Positions 32,884 through 47,090 of a DNA stretch of 64,000 nucleotides are shown piece by piece. The notes under the pieces were generated by a model that saw nothing but the letters and a program-made list of their open reading frames with translations, made no database searches and was not told the origin of the DNA. The stretch lies in NCBI RefSeq assembly GCF_947255005.1, contig NZ_CAMYFI010000001.1:123004-187003 (forward strand), in the 5' to 3' direction. Positions within the stretch are counted from its first letter, which is position 1; the number at the start of each line of letters is the position of its first letter. This stretch comes from an uncultured Tessaracoccus sp. Lineage in GTDB: Bacteria > Actinomycetota > Actinomycetes > Propionibacteriales > Propionibacteriaceae. The position numbers and the translations under genes are program-made.

Positions 32884-34656
32884 ATGCGCAGCCACGAGAC
32901 AACTAGGGGCAAGGAACGCTCGTCACTGGTGATGTTGTGGCGCTATGTCCGCCCGCACTGGATGAGTTTCGCGCTCGTCCTGGTATTGACCCCCATCGGT
33001 GTGCTGGTGTCGGTGGCTATTCCGCTGCTGCTGGGGCGTGCCGTCGACGGCCCGATCGCCCACCGAGACATCAACGGCATTCTGCTGAGCGGGCTGCTCA
33101 TCCTACTGGCAGGCACGTTCGACGCGGGTGTCAACTGGCTGCGGCGCTGGATCATGTCGGATGTAACCAGCCACATCGAAGCTTCGATGCGCTTTGACCT
33201 GTTCGACAAGCTGCAGGCGCTCCAAATGGGTTTCCACAAACGATGGGAATCTGGCCAGCTGCTCAGCCGCATCATGAGCGATCTCGGCCTGCTGCGACGG
33301 TTCATGTCGTTCGGCCTGCTCATGCTCATCCTCGACTCGCTGCGCATCATCGTTGTGCTCGCCATCATGGTGACGATGTACTGGCAGCTCGGCATGATCG
33401 TGCTGGTGCTGATTGTTCCCGTCGTGCTCGTCACGTGGGGGCTGGTGACGCGCTCGGCACGCATCTCCCGCGAGGTGCAAGACGCCACCGGCGACATCGC
33501 GAGCCTCGCCGAAGAATCCCTCCACGGCGTGCGGGTAATCCGTTCGTTCGGGCGTGTGAAGTACGCGTTCGACAAGTTCGACGGCGGCGCGGTCAAGCTG
33601 CGAGAGCTCGGCGTGCGTCGGCAGAATCTGGCGTCGGTGCTGTGGACACTGCTCGAGGTGTTCCCCAACGTGCTGCTGGTGCTCGTCTCCGGTGGCGCCG
33701 CCTACGCGGCGGCAGCGGGGCTACTCACCCTCGGCCAGGTGGTGGCATTCGTCACGCTGCTGTTGTCGATTGCGTGGCCCATCGGCGGTCTGGGCTTCCT
33801 GCTGAGCTTCGCTGGCGAGGCCGCAGCCGCAGCAGATCGAGTCAAGGAAGTGTTCGACGAGCCCATCACCATCCACTCCGGAACCCGCACCATTGCAGAT
33901 CCGCGCGGCAAGCTCGAGTTCCGCAACGTCGATTTCCAGTTCGACGACGCCTCCTTCTCGACGTTGCACGACCTGGACCTCGTGATCGAGCCGGGGGAGA
34001 CCATTGCGCTCGTCGGTGGCACCGGCTCCGGCAAATCAACCATCGTCGCGCTGATCCCGAGGCTCCTCGACGTGACGGGCGGCAGCATCGAGCTTGATGG
34101 CGTGGACGTGCGTGACCTTGAACTCACCCAGCTGCGCTCGCTCATCGGCACCGCCTTTGAAGAGCCGATCTTGTTCTCGATGTCCGCCAGGGAAAACCTG
34201 ACGCTCGGAAGGCCCGAAGCCACCGACGAGGAGATCGAGGAGGCTGTGCGCGTCGCAAAGGCCGAGTTCGTCTACGACCTGCCCTGGGGCCTCGACACGC
34301 GGCTCGGCGAGCAGGGGCTCAGCCTGTCCGGCGGCCAACGCCAGCGCCTTGCGCTCGCCCGCGCCATCTTGGTGAAACCGAAGGTGCTCGTCCTCGACGA
34401 CACCCTCTCCGCGCTCGACATCCATACGGAAGCCGAGGTGGAGGAAGCGTTGAAACGCACCCTCGTCGGCGTGACGGGCATCGTCGTGGCGCACCGCGCA
34501 TCGACGGTGCTGCTCGCAGACCGCGTCGCGATGCTCGTCGACGGGCGCATCGCCCACGTCGGGCAGCACTCCGAGCTGCTCGCGAACGTGCCTGAGTATC
34601 GCGAGCTGCTGTCTGCCGACTACCAGATCGAGCCGGGATTGGGGGTACATGCATGA
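32884..34656 (+). CDS. ABC exporter half-transporter, degenerate-site subunit
   Basis: 590 residues: six-helix exporter membrane domain (1-~320) then an ATPase domain. Walker A is GGTGSGKST, the signature LSGGQRQRLALARA, and Walker B VLVLDDTLSALD. The residue after the Walker B aspartate is Asp, not the catalytic Glu, which is typical of one partner in heterodimeric exporters such as TM287/288 and BmrCD. Its end overlaps the next exporter subunit by ATGA. TAGAGT is 8 nt before the ATG with no Shine-Dalgarno sequence. The substrate is unknown; lipids or drugs are usual for the family. Confidence 0.93.
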   Translation: MRSHETTRGKERSSLVMLWRYVRPHWMSFALVLVLTPIGVLVSVAIPLLLGRAVDGPIAHRDINGILLSGLLILLAGTFDAGVNWLRRWIMSDVTSHIEASMRFDLFDKLQALQMGFHKRWESGQLLSRIMSDLGLLRRFMSFGLLMLILDSLRIIVVLAIMVTMYWQLGMIVLVLIVPVVLVTWGLVTRSARISREVQDATGDIASLAEESLHGVRVIRSFGRVKYAFDKFDGGAVKLRELGVRRQNLASVLWTLLEVFPNVLLVLVSGGAAYAAAAGLLTLGQVVAFVTLLLSIAWPIGGLGFLLSFAGEAAAAADRVKEVFDEPITIHSGTRTIADPRGKLEFRNVDFQFDDASFSTLHDLDLVIEPGETIALVGGTGSGKSTIVALIPRLLDVTGGSIELDGVDVRDLELTQLRSLIGTAFEEPILFSMSARENLTLGRPEATDEEIEEAVRVAKAEFVYDLPWGLDTRLGEQGLSLSGGQRQRLALARAILVKPKVLVLDDTLSALDIHTEAEVEEALKRTLVGVTGIVVAHRASTVLLADRVAMLVDGRIAHVGQHSELLANVPEYRELLSADYQIEPGLGVHA

Positions 34657-36497
34657 GCAGCCAGAGTCAAACAATCGCTTCCGACACCGACACAGAATCG
34701 TGGCGCGGCAAGAAGGAAGAGATCGAGCAGGAACAAGACGCGACGGTGACGCTGCGCCCAGCCAGCCGCAAGCTGCTCGTCGAACTCATCGCCCCCTACA
34801 AGTGGGTGGGCGTGGGGCTTGCGATCGCGGTAATCGCCGAGTCACTGGCGAGCCTTGCCATCCCGTACCTCGTGCAGCAGGTGCTGGATGAGGGCATGCC
34901 ACAGCTAGCGGCCGGCGATGGCTCCTTGCTGAACACGTTGCTCGTCGCGATGGCGGTGGCTGTGGTGGTGCAGGTGATCGGACGGGTGTGGTTCATCCGG
35001 GGCTCAGGCCGGGCCGGCAACGGGCTGCTGCTCACCTTGCGGCGCCGCTTGTTCAAGCAGTTCCAGCGGTTGTCCATCGGGTTTCATGACAAGTACACCT
35101 CGGGGCGCGCGATTTCGCGCATGACCTCCGATGTGGAGGCCGTGCAGGAGCTCGTGATGCACGGCCTGGACGTGATCGTCGCATCCTCGCTCACCATCAT
35201 CGGCTCGACCGTGTTGCTGCTGTGGCTCGACTGGCGACTGGCGCTGGCAGCGTTTTGCACCTACCCGCTGCTGTTCGCACTGCTGACGTGGTTCGCGCGC
35301 GCCTCGACCACACGCTTCCGCGCCGTGCGCACCAAATCGGCCACCACGATTGTGCAGTTCGTAGAAACCATGACTGGCATCAAAGCCGTGCAGGCGTTTC
35401 GACGCGAACCTCGCTCGCGCGCGCAGTTCCAGCAGGTGGCGGGGGAGTACCGCGACACCAACATCAAGGCCATGCGCGTCTTCGCAATCGCCATGCCTGG
35501 CTTCCAATTTGTTGGGCATCTCGGCACCGTCGTTGTGGTGCTGGTCGGCGGCTGGATGGTGATCCAGGGCCAGCTCACCGTCGGCGTCATGGCGGCCTTC
35601 GTGCTCTACCTGCGCATGTTCTACGACCCGATGCAAGACATCGGCCAGTTCGTGTCCTCGCTGCAGTCGGCACTGACGGCGCTCGAAAAGATCGCCAGCG
35701 TCATGGCCGAAGAGCCCGAAGTTGCGGACCCCGAGCAGCCCGTCCCCATGCCAAGCGCGAGTGGCGCCGTCGAGTTTCGAGACGTCCGGTTCGGCTACCT
35801 CGATGAGAAGCTGGTGCTGCCCGGCCTCTCCCTGGACATCCCTGCCGGCCAATCTGTGGCGCTGGTGGGCACGACGGGAGCGGGCAAGACGACGATCGCG
35901 AAACTACTTGCCAGGTTCTACGATCCGCAGCGCGGTGCCGTCACGCTTGATGGCGTTGACCTGCGCGATCTGGACGACGCTACGCTGCGCCAGCACGTCA
36001 CGTTACTCACGCAGGAGAACTTCATCTTCGGCGGCAGCATCGCCGACAACATTGCCTTCGGTCGTCCTGGTGCGAGCCGCGAGGAGATCGAGCGGGCGGC
36101 AGCCGTCGTCGGCGCCGACGCGTTCATCCGCGCGATGCCTGACGGCTATGACACCGATACTGGCAAGCGCGGCTCGAGGCTTTCAGCTGGGCAGCGGCAG
36201 CTCGTCGCATTCGCGCGGGTGGTGCTGGCAGACCCCGCCGTGTTGATCCTCGACGAGGCCACCAGCTCGCTGGACATCCCGAGCGAGCGACTGGTGCAGC
36301 GGGCGTTGGCGACGATCCTCGCGGATCGGACGGCCATCATCATCGCGCACCGGCTGTCCACCGTCGAGATTGCTGACCGCGTGCTCGTGCTGCAGCACGG
36401 CGAGGTGATCGAAGACGGCGCCCCGAATGAGCTCGTTGCTGGCGGGGAGGGTGCGTACGCCGAGTTGCACCGCGCTTGGATGGCGTCGCTGGCTTGA
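34653..36497 (+). CDS. ABC exporter half-transporter, catalytic-site subunit
   Basis: 614 residues. A ~45-residue hydrophilic N-terminus rich in Glu and Gln is followed by six membrane helices and the ATPase domain: Walker A GTTGAGKTT, signature LSAGQRQLVAFARV, Walker B AVLILDEATSSLD with the catalytic Glu present, and IIIAHRLSTVEIADRV. Its own signature is LSAGQ rather than LSGGQ, so in a heterodimer the LSGGQ of the partner would act on this subunit's complete Walker B, forming the one competent ATP site. It is translationally coupled to the upstream gene. Confidence 0.93.
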   Translation: MSSQSQTIASDTDTESWRGKKEEIEQEQDATVTLRPASRKLLVELIAPYKWVGVGLAIAVIAESLASLAIPYLVQQVLDEGMPQLAAGDGSLLNTLLVAMAVAVVVQVIGRVWFIRGSGRAGNGLLLTLRRRLFKQFQRLSIGFHDKYTSGRAISRMTSDVEAVQELVMHGLDVIVASSLTIIGSTVLLLWLDWRLALAAFCTYPLLFALLTWFARASTTRFRAVRTKSATTIVQFVETMTGIKAVQAFRREPRSRAQFQQVAGEYRDTNIKAMRVFAIAMPGFQFVGHLGTVVVVLVGGWMVIQGQLTVGVMAAFVLYLRMFYDPMQDIGQFVSSLQSALTALEKIASVMAEEPEVADPEQPVPMPSASGAVEFRDVRFGYLDEKLVLPGLSLDIPAGQSVALVGTTGAGKTTIAKLLARFYDPQRGAVTLDGVDLRDLDDATLRQHVTLLTQENFIFGGSIADNIAFGRPGASREEIERAAAVVGADAFIRAMPDGYDTDTGKRGSRLSAGQRQLVAFARVVLADPAVLILDEATSSLDIPSERLVQRALATILADRTAIIIAHRLSTVEIADRVLVLQHGEVIEDGAPNELVAGGEGAYAELHRAWMASLA

Positions 36498-36524
36498 GTT
36501 GTGGCAGACGGCATTCGGCTGCCG

Positions 36525-36554
36525 TTCGCACAGTCGGGGATTTGCGGCTATAGT
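36525..36554 (+). promoter_or_regulatory. Promoter of the tRNA-Trp-secE-nusG unit
   Basis: TTCGCA (36525-36530), 18-bp spacer, TATAGT (36549-36554). The hairpin ACGGCA/TGCCGT (36508-36525), just upstream, may end the ABC operon but has no T run. The -10 is identical to those before the L10 leader and rpoB. Confidence 0.6.
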
Positions 36555-36614
36555 TGGACCTCGGCGATTCCGTCGCCGCCGCCCGGCTGTCCCCATACAG
36601 CCATGGTGGAGCCT

Positions 36615-36687
<73 letters not shown>

Positions 36688-36766
36688 CGAGATGGATTGG
36701 TTTCCATCCGTTCGCCTTTCGGCACCGAGCCGCGGGGCATTTTGTTTGTTAGCGAAGGGACATCAA

Positions 36767-37234
36767 GTGAGCGACAAGTCGCCAGAGGAGACTCCTAACG
36801 AGCCTTCGCTCGACGAGCCCACGCGCGCCGGAGAATCCGACGTTGATGCCTCAGCAGTCGACGATAGTCCTGCGGCTGACGACCAGGTGATCGACGACCT
36901 GGAGAAGGATCTTCCCGCTGACAAGCATGCGTCGTCGAAGCCCGTGAAGCGTCGCACCGTACAGGCCCCCGTGAAAAAGGGCACGGCGACCCGGAAACGT
37001 AAAGATGCCGGACGTGAGCATGATGTCGATCCGTACAAGGCGAAGAATCCAAAGCATTTCGTCCAGCAGTCCGTCGGAGAGCTGAAGAAGGTTGTGTGGC
37101 CGACATGGCCTGCAATGGTGGGCTATTTCACTGCCGTCTTGGTGTTCGTGCTCTTCGTGATTGCCTACGTAACGTTGCTCGATGGAGCATTTGGGTGGGG
37201 CCTGCTGCAAATCCTAGGGAGTAAGAACGCATGA
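36767..37234 (+). CDS. secE: Preprotein translocase subunit SecE
   Basis: 155 residues from GTG 36767 (GAAGGGA 6 nt upstream). The first ~100 residues are hydrophilic, first acidic then Lys/Arg-rich. The conserved SecE part follows: FVQQSVGELKKVVWPTWP and one membrane helix (GYFTAVLVFVLFVIAYVTLL). SecE clamps SecY in the translocon. Single-helix SecE with a long N-terminal extension is normal in actinobacteria. It overlaps nusG by ATGA. Confidence 0.95.
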   Translation: MSDKSPEETPNEPSLDEPTRAGESDVDASAVDDSPAADDQVIDDLEKDLPADKHASSKPVKRRTVQAPVKKGTATRKRKDAGREHDVDPYKAKNPKHFVQQSVGELKKVVWPTWPAMVGYFTAVLVFVLFVIAYVTLLDGAFGWGLLQILGSKNA

Positions 37235-38094
37235 GCGAGTACGACGATAACGCCGCAGATGCTGGCGAGATTGATGTTGAGCAGCTCAAGGCTGAAGCCC
37301 AGGCTGACGCAGATGCTGCCGGTGACGATTTCGACATCGTCTTTGAAGCAGAAGCATCCGAATCCGACGAAGCCTCGACGGATTCTGACGGCATCGACGT
37401 AGACCTCAACCTCGACGGTGATGACACCGACGAGGTTGAGAACGAGGCCGATGAAGTTGCCGACGCCGACGAGGCGCTCGAGGCCGCGCTGGCTGAGCTT
37501 CGCGATGAGCTCGAGGGGAAATTCGGCGACTGGTACGCCGTGCACACCTACTCCGGCATGGAGAAGCGTGTCAAGCAGAACATCGAGGCCCGCGCCGAAT
37601 CGATGGCCGACAACGGTGGCGACGACGTCTACGAGGTCATCGTGCCCACCGAAGACGTGGTCGAAGTGCGTAACAACAACCGTAAGGTCGTCACGCGCAG
37701 CGTGCTGCCCGGCTACGTGTTCGTGCGCATGGACATGACCGACGAATCCTGGGGCGTGGTGCACCACACGCCCTCCGTGACGGGCTTCGTCGGGGCAGGG
37801 CAGACCCCCGTGCCTCTGTCGGTAGACGAGGTGCTGAACATGCTTACTCCTTCCGTGAAGGCCCGTATCGCCGCCGAGCAGGTTGGCGAGCAGTCGAAGC
37901 AGAAGAAGAAGGTCGAGGTCGTTGATTTCCAGGTCGGCGACTCCGTCATGGTGACCGATGGCCCCTTCAGCGGTGTGCACGCCACGATCACCGAGATCAA
38001 CGCCAACACCAACCGGCTTCGGGCTCTGGTCGAGATTCTCGGCCGCGAGACCCCGGTTGATCTGGAATTCCGCCAGGTCAGCAAGGTCGTCTAA
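37231..38094 (+). CDS. nusG: Transcription termination/antitermination factor NusG
   Basis: 287 residues, long for NusG (~180). An acidic Asp/Glu/Ala-rich tail of ~90 residues precedes the NGN domain (WYAVHTYSGMEKRVKQNIEA, then PGYVFVRMDMTDESW) and the C-terminal KOW domain (VGDSVMVTDGPFSGVHATIT). It binds RNA polymerase and links it to Rho and the ribosome. The acidic extension occurs in other actinobacterial NusG proteins; its role is unclear. The start overlaps the secE stop. Confidence 0.97.
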   Translation: MSEYDDNAADAGEIDVEQLKAEAQADADAAGDDFDIVFEAEASESDEASTDSDGIDVDLNLDGDDTDEVENEADEVADADEALEAALAELRDELEGKFGDWYAVHTYSGMEKRVKQNIEARAESMADNGGDDVYEVIVPTEDVVEVRNNNRKVVTRSVLPGYVFVRMDMTDESWGVVHHTPSVTGFVGAGQTPVPLSVDEVLNMLTPSVKARIAAEQVGEQSKQKKKVEVVDFQVGDSVMVTDGPFSGVHATITEINANTNRLRALVEILGRETPVDLEFRQVSKVV

Positions 38095-38105
38095 GGTAGG
38101 GCGTT

Positions 38106-38126
38106 GCGCCGGAAACGCTCCGGCGC
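38106..38126 (+). promoter_or_regulatory. Hairpin between nusG and rplK
   Basis: GCGCCGGA (38106-38113), 5-nt loop, TCCGGCGC (38119-38126), a perfect 8-bp stem 30 nt before rplK without a T run. It could be an RNA processing or regulatory site of the rplKA message. Confidence 0.4.
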
Positions 38127-38155
38127 GTTAGTAACAACACAGGTAAGGACCCACC

Positions 38156-38587
38156 ATGCCTCCCAAGAAGAAGGTATCGGCGATCGTCAAGATTGCTCTG
38201 CAGGCTGGCGCTGCCACGCCTGCCCCGCCGGTCGGTACCGCACTCGGTCCGCACGGCGTCAACATGATGGAATTCGTCAAGGCGTACAACGCTGCGACGG
38301 AGTCCCAGCGCGGCAACATCATCCCCGTGGAAATCACCATCTACGAGGACCGCACGTTCACGTTCATAACGAAGACCCCGCCTGCCGCAGAGCTCATCAA
38401 GAAGGCTGCCGGCATCAGCAAGGGCTCCGGCAAGCCGCACACGGACAAGGTTGGCAAGATCACCAAGGACCAGGTCCGTGAGATTGCGCAGACCAAGCTG
38501 CCCGACCTCAACGCGAATGATGTCGACGCGGCCGTGAAGATCGTCGAGGGCACCGCTCGCCAAATGGGCGTCACCGTCGCCGACTGA
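38156..38587 (+). CDS. rplK: Ribosomal protein uL11
   Basis: 143 residues, standard length. [20 protein letters not shown] (the proline-rich thiostrepton-site region) and the rRNA-binding C-terminal domain ([27 protein letters not shown]) are intact. L11 forms the GTPase-associated centre with L10 and L7/L12. It is co-transcribed with rplA, 88 nt downstream. Confidence 0.98.
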   Translation: MPPKKKVSAIVKIALQAGAATPAPPVGTALGPHGVNMMEFVKAYNAATESQRGNIIPVEITIYEDRTFTFITKTPPAAELIKKAAGISKGSGKPHTDKVGKITKDQVREIAQTKLPDLNANDVDAAVKIVEGTARQMGVTVAD

Positions 38588-38607
38588 ATTCCACATCTCT
38601 CCTGGTA

Positions 38608-38653
38608 GGGGAGCTCCCCGCACCAGAACTGGTGGACCGGGATACGAACCCGG
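38608..38653 (+). promoter_or_regulatory. Three adjacent hairpins in the rplK-rplA spacer
   Basis: GGGGAGCTCCCC (38608-38619), CACCA-GAAC-TGGTG (38621-38634) and CCGGG-ATACGAA-CCCGG (38637-38653) lie back to back, ending about 23 nt before the rplA start. An ordered array like this in a ribosomal-protein operon is a candidate for L1 autoregulation, although I do not recognise the known L1-binding motif. Confidence 0.4.
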
Positions 38654-38675
38654 CTGATCTAAGAAAGAACCAGAT

Positions 38676-39374
38676 ATGAGCCACAGCAAGAACTACAAGG
38701 CGTCCGCGGAAACCCGCGACGTGAACCAGCACTACTCGCCCGAGGAAGGCATCAAGCTTGTCAAGGGCATGGCCAAGGCGAAGTTCGACGAGTCCATCGA
38801 CGTTGCGATGCGTCTGGGTGTCGACCCGCGTAAGGCTGACCAGATGGTGCGCGGCACCGTTAACCTCCCTCACGGCACCGGCAAGACGGCTAGGGTCCTC
38901 GTCTTCGCCGCTGGTGAGCGTGCGGAAGCAGCGTTGGCGGCAGGCGCCGACGAGGTGGGCACCGATGAGCTCATCGCCAAGGTGGCCGATGGCTACCTCG
39001 ATTTCGATGCCGTCGTCGCCACGCCCGACATGATGGGCAAGGTCGGCCGCCTCGGCCGCGTGCTCGGCCCTCGCGGCCTCATGCCGAACCCGAAGACCGG
39101 TACCGTCACGATGGATACCGGCAAGGCGGTCTCCGACATCAAGGGCGGCAAGATCGAGTTCCGCGTCGACCGCCATTCGAACCTGCAGTTCATCATCGGC
39201 AAGGCCTCCTTCACCGAACAGCAGCTGGTGGACAACTACTTCGCCGTGCTCGACGAGATCCTGCGTCTCAAGCCGGCTTCCTCGAAGGGCCGCTACATCC
39301 GCCGTATCGCAATCTCGGCGACGATGAGCCCGTCGGTCAACCTCGACCTCGGCGCCACCAAGCCCGCCTCCTGA
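38676..39374 (+). CDS. rplA: Ribosomal protein uL1
   Basis: 232 residues, full length. [21 protein letters not shown] and [18 protein letters not shown] are hallmark L1 segments. L1 forms the mobile stalk at the E site and often represses its own operon. The ATG follows AAGAAAG. A strong terminator lies 24 nt after the stop; in many actinobacteria rplJ follows closely, but here it is about 12 kb away. Confidence 0.98.
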   Translation: MSHSKNYKASAETRDVNQHYSPEEGIKLVKGMAKAKFDESIDVAMRLGVDPRKADQMVRGTVNLPHGTGKTARVLVFAAGERAEAALAAGADEVGTDELIAKVADGYLDFDAVVATPDMMGKVGRLGRVLGPRGLMPNPKTGTVTMDTGKAVSDIKGGKIEFRVDRHSNLQFIIGKASFTEQQLVDNYFAVLDEILRLKPASSKGRYIRRIAISATMSPSVNLDLGATKPAS

Positions 39375-39397
39375 GGCTCACACCGAACACTGTTGGT

Positions 39398-39443
39398 CCA
39401 GCGGCCCGGCATGCCACACGCATGTCGGGCCGCTGGCGTTTTT
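39398..39443 (+). terminator. Intrinsic terminator after rplA
   Basis: CCAGCGGCCCGGCATG and CATGTCGGGCCGCTGG pair over about 16 positions with one mismatch around a short CCACACG loop. GCG and five Ts (39439-39443) follow. Confidence 0.92.
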
Positions 39444-39634
39444 GTCTGTCGAGGGGCGTCGTCGGGGTGGAACGGCGTACCCATCGCGCGCATCGGGGTC
39501 GGGGTGCACGGCGCTGGCGAAGGCGTGGCTGTGCGCAATTACATTTTCCCAAGTCCCACGGTTGAGCCCACCGTCGACTAGTGTGCGGACTATCCCGTAC
39601 CCTTCAGTACCCACCCTCTGGATCGGAGTTTGCA

Positions 39635-45466
<5,832 letters not shown>

Positions 45467-45593
45467 GCGGGACCGGGGTTGGTGCTTCCTCCCTTCCGAC
45501 GCTGAGGGTGGTGGATTCCCGCAAGGGCAATCACGCCCCGCGTCGCAGCGCTAGGCTTGCAGGACATGCTCTACTGCCCGGAGGAGTACGACG

Positions 45594-47072
45594 ATGTCCC
45601 TCGGTTTGGACCCGCTGATTGACTGCATCCTTGACCCCGGCTCACGCGTGTCGTGGGACGCGCCGATGTCGGATCCGCCGCCCACCGACGCCTACATCAT
45701 GTCGCTGCGCCGCGCCCGGGTGCGCACTGGCCGCGACGAGTCTGTCCTCACCTGTGAGGGCACCATCCGCGGACGCAGAGTGGCGGTGATCGGTGGCGAC
45801 CCGGAGTTTCTGGGAGGATCGATCGGGGTCGCTGCGGGCGAGCGGTTAACCTGTGCGATCGAACGCGCCACAGCGGAGCGGCTGCCGATCGTCGCGCTGC
45901 CCGTGGGCGGTGGCACGCGGATGCAGGAGGGCACCGTGGCGTTCCTGCAGATGGTGAAGATCACCAGTGCCGTGATGGCGCACAAGCGCGAGCACCTGCC
46001 CTACCTCGTGTACCTGCGTGACCCCACGATGGGGGGAGTGTTCGCGTCGTGGGGCTCGCTGGGGCAGGTAACCCTCGCGGAGCCGGGGGCGCTGGTCGGT
46101 TTCCTGGGGCCCAGAGTCTACAAGGCCATCTACGGGCAGCCATTCCCGGCGGGGGTGCAGCTTTCCGACAACCTGGCGGAGCGTGGGGTGATCGATCGAG
46201 TGCTGCCGCCGGAGGCGCTCGCCGAAGAGTTGGCGAGGATCTTGGAGGTTGTCTGCAGCCGACCCACCGGCTACGAGCAGCACGAATCGCAGGCTCCTGC
46301 GCGGCTGCGCGAGTGGGACGCCTGGGATTCGATCACCCGCACCCGCCGCGACGACCGGCCCGGCCTGCGCGACCTGCTGGAGGTGGCAGCCCAGGACGTA
46401 ACGATGCTCAACGGCACCGGCGACGGCGAGACGCATCCCGGACAGGTGCTGGCCCTGGCCCGGTGGGGCAATGCGCCGAGTGTGGTCGTCGGGCAGGACC
46501 GCAGCGATCAGGGTCGGCCCCTGGATCCAGCGGCGCTGCGCGAGGTGCGGCGCGGAATCCGGCTTGCGAAGGAGCTCGACCTCCCGCTGGTGAGCGTCAT
46601 CGACACCCCCGGGGCGGCGCTGTCGAAGGAGGCGGAAGAGCGTGGCCTGGCGTCGGAGATCGCGCGGACGTTGAGCGAGTTGCTGTCGCTGCGCACACCG
46701 ACGGTGTCCCTCCTGCTCGGTCAGGGCACGGGCGGGATTGCGCTGGCGTTGGCGCCGGCCGACCGTGTGGTGTGCAGTGAGCACGCCTGGCTCTCCCCGC
46801 TTCCGCCGGAAGGAGCATCGGCGATTGTCCACCGAGACACCGCCCACGCCGCCGACCTGGCGCGTGCGCAGGGGGTCAGGTCAGCGGACCTGATGGCGGC
46901 GGGCATCGTCGACAGGATCGTGCCCGAGCCAGACGATCTCGTGGCGGGGAGGCAGGAGTTCTGCGCCGAGCTCGGCAGGGTGCTCCATGACGCGGTCCTG
47001 CGGGTTATCGCGATGCCCGCCGATCGCAGGCTACAGGCGCGCAGGGAGCGGTTCCGGACACTCGGCTGGTGA
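45594..47072 (+). CDS. Fused AccD/AccA-like acetyl-CoA carboxylase carboxyltransferase
   Basis: 492 residues. The N-terminal half resembles AccD (beta): GGSIGVAAGERLTCAIE, GGGTRMQEGTVAFLQMVK, DPTMGGVFASWGSLGQV. The C-terminal half resembles AccA (alpha): RLAKELDLPLVSVIDTPGA, EAEERGLASEIARTL, GQGTGGIALALAPADRVV and PPEGASAI. The AccD zinc finger is not present. It should transfer CO2 from carboxybiotin to acetyl-CoA or a related acyl-CoA, but no biotin carboxylase or carrier gene is nearby. GGAGGAG lies 7 nt before the ATG; a -10-like TAGGCT is at 45552-45557. A malonate-decarboxylase-like role is an alternative. Confidence 0.8.
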   Translation: MSLGLDPLIDCILDPGSRVSWDAPMSDPPPTDAYIMSLRRARVRTGRDESVLTCEGTIRGRRVAVIGGDPEFLGGSIGVAAGERLTCAIERATAERLPIVALPVGGGTRMQEGTVAFLQMVKITSAVMAHKREHLPYLVYLRDPTMGGVFASWGSLGQVTLAEPGALVGFLGPRVYKAIYGQPFPAGVQLSDNLAERGVIDRVLPPEALAEELARILEVVCSRPTGYEQHESQAPARLREWDAWDSITRTRRDDRPGLRDLLEVAAQDVTMLNGTGDGETHPGQVLALARWGNAPSVVVGQDRSDQGRPLDPAALREVRRGIRLAKELDLPLVSVIDTPGAALSKEAEERGLASEIARTLSELLSLRTPTVSLLLGQGTGGIALALAPADRVVCSEHAWLSPLPPEGASAIVHRDTAHAADLARAQGVRSADLMAAGIVDRIVPEPDDLVAGRQEFCAELGRVLHDAVLRVIAMPADRRLQARRERFRTLGW

Positions 47073-47090
47073 GGTCGGGTCGGCGCGGCC

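Noticed and set aside
45467..45520. Hidden continuation of the sortase signal after the amylopullulanase stop
   Set aside because: Neither reading through the stop nor shifting the frame gives a hydrophobic segment followed by basic residues, so there is no clear evidence for a lost anchor by a single frameshift.
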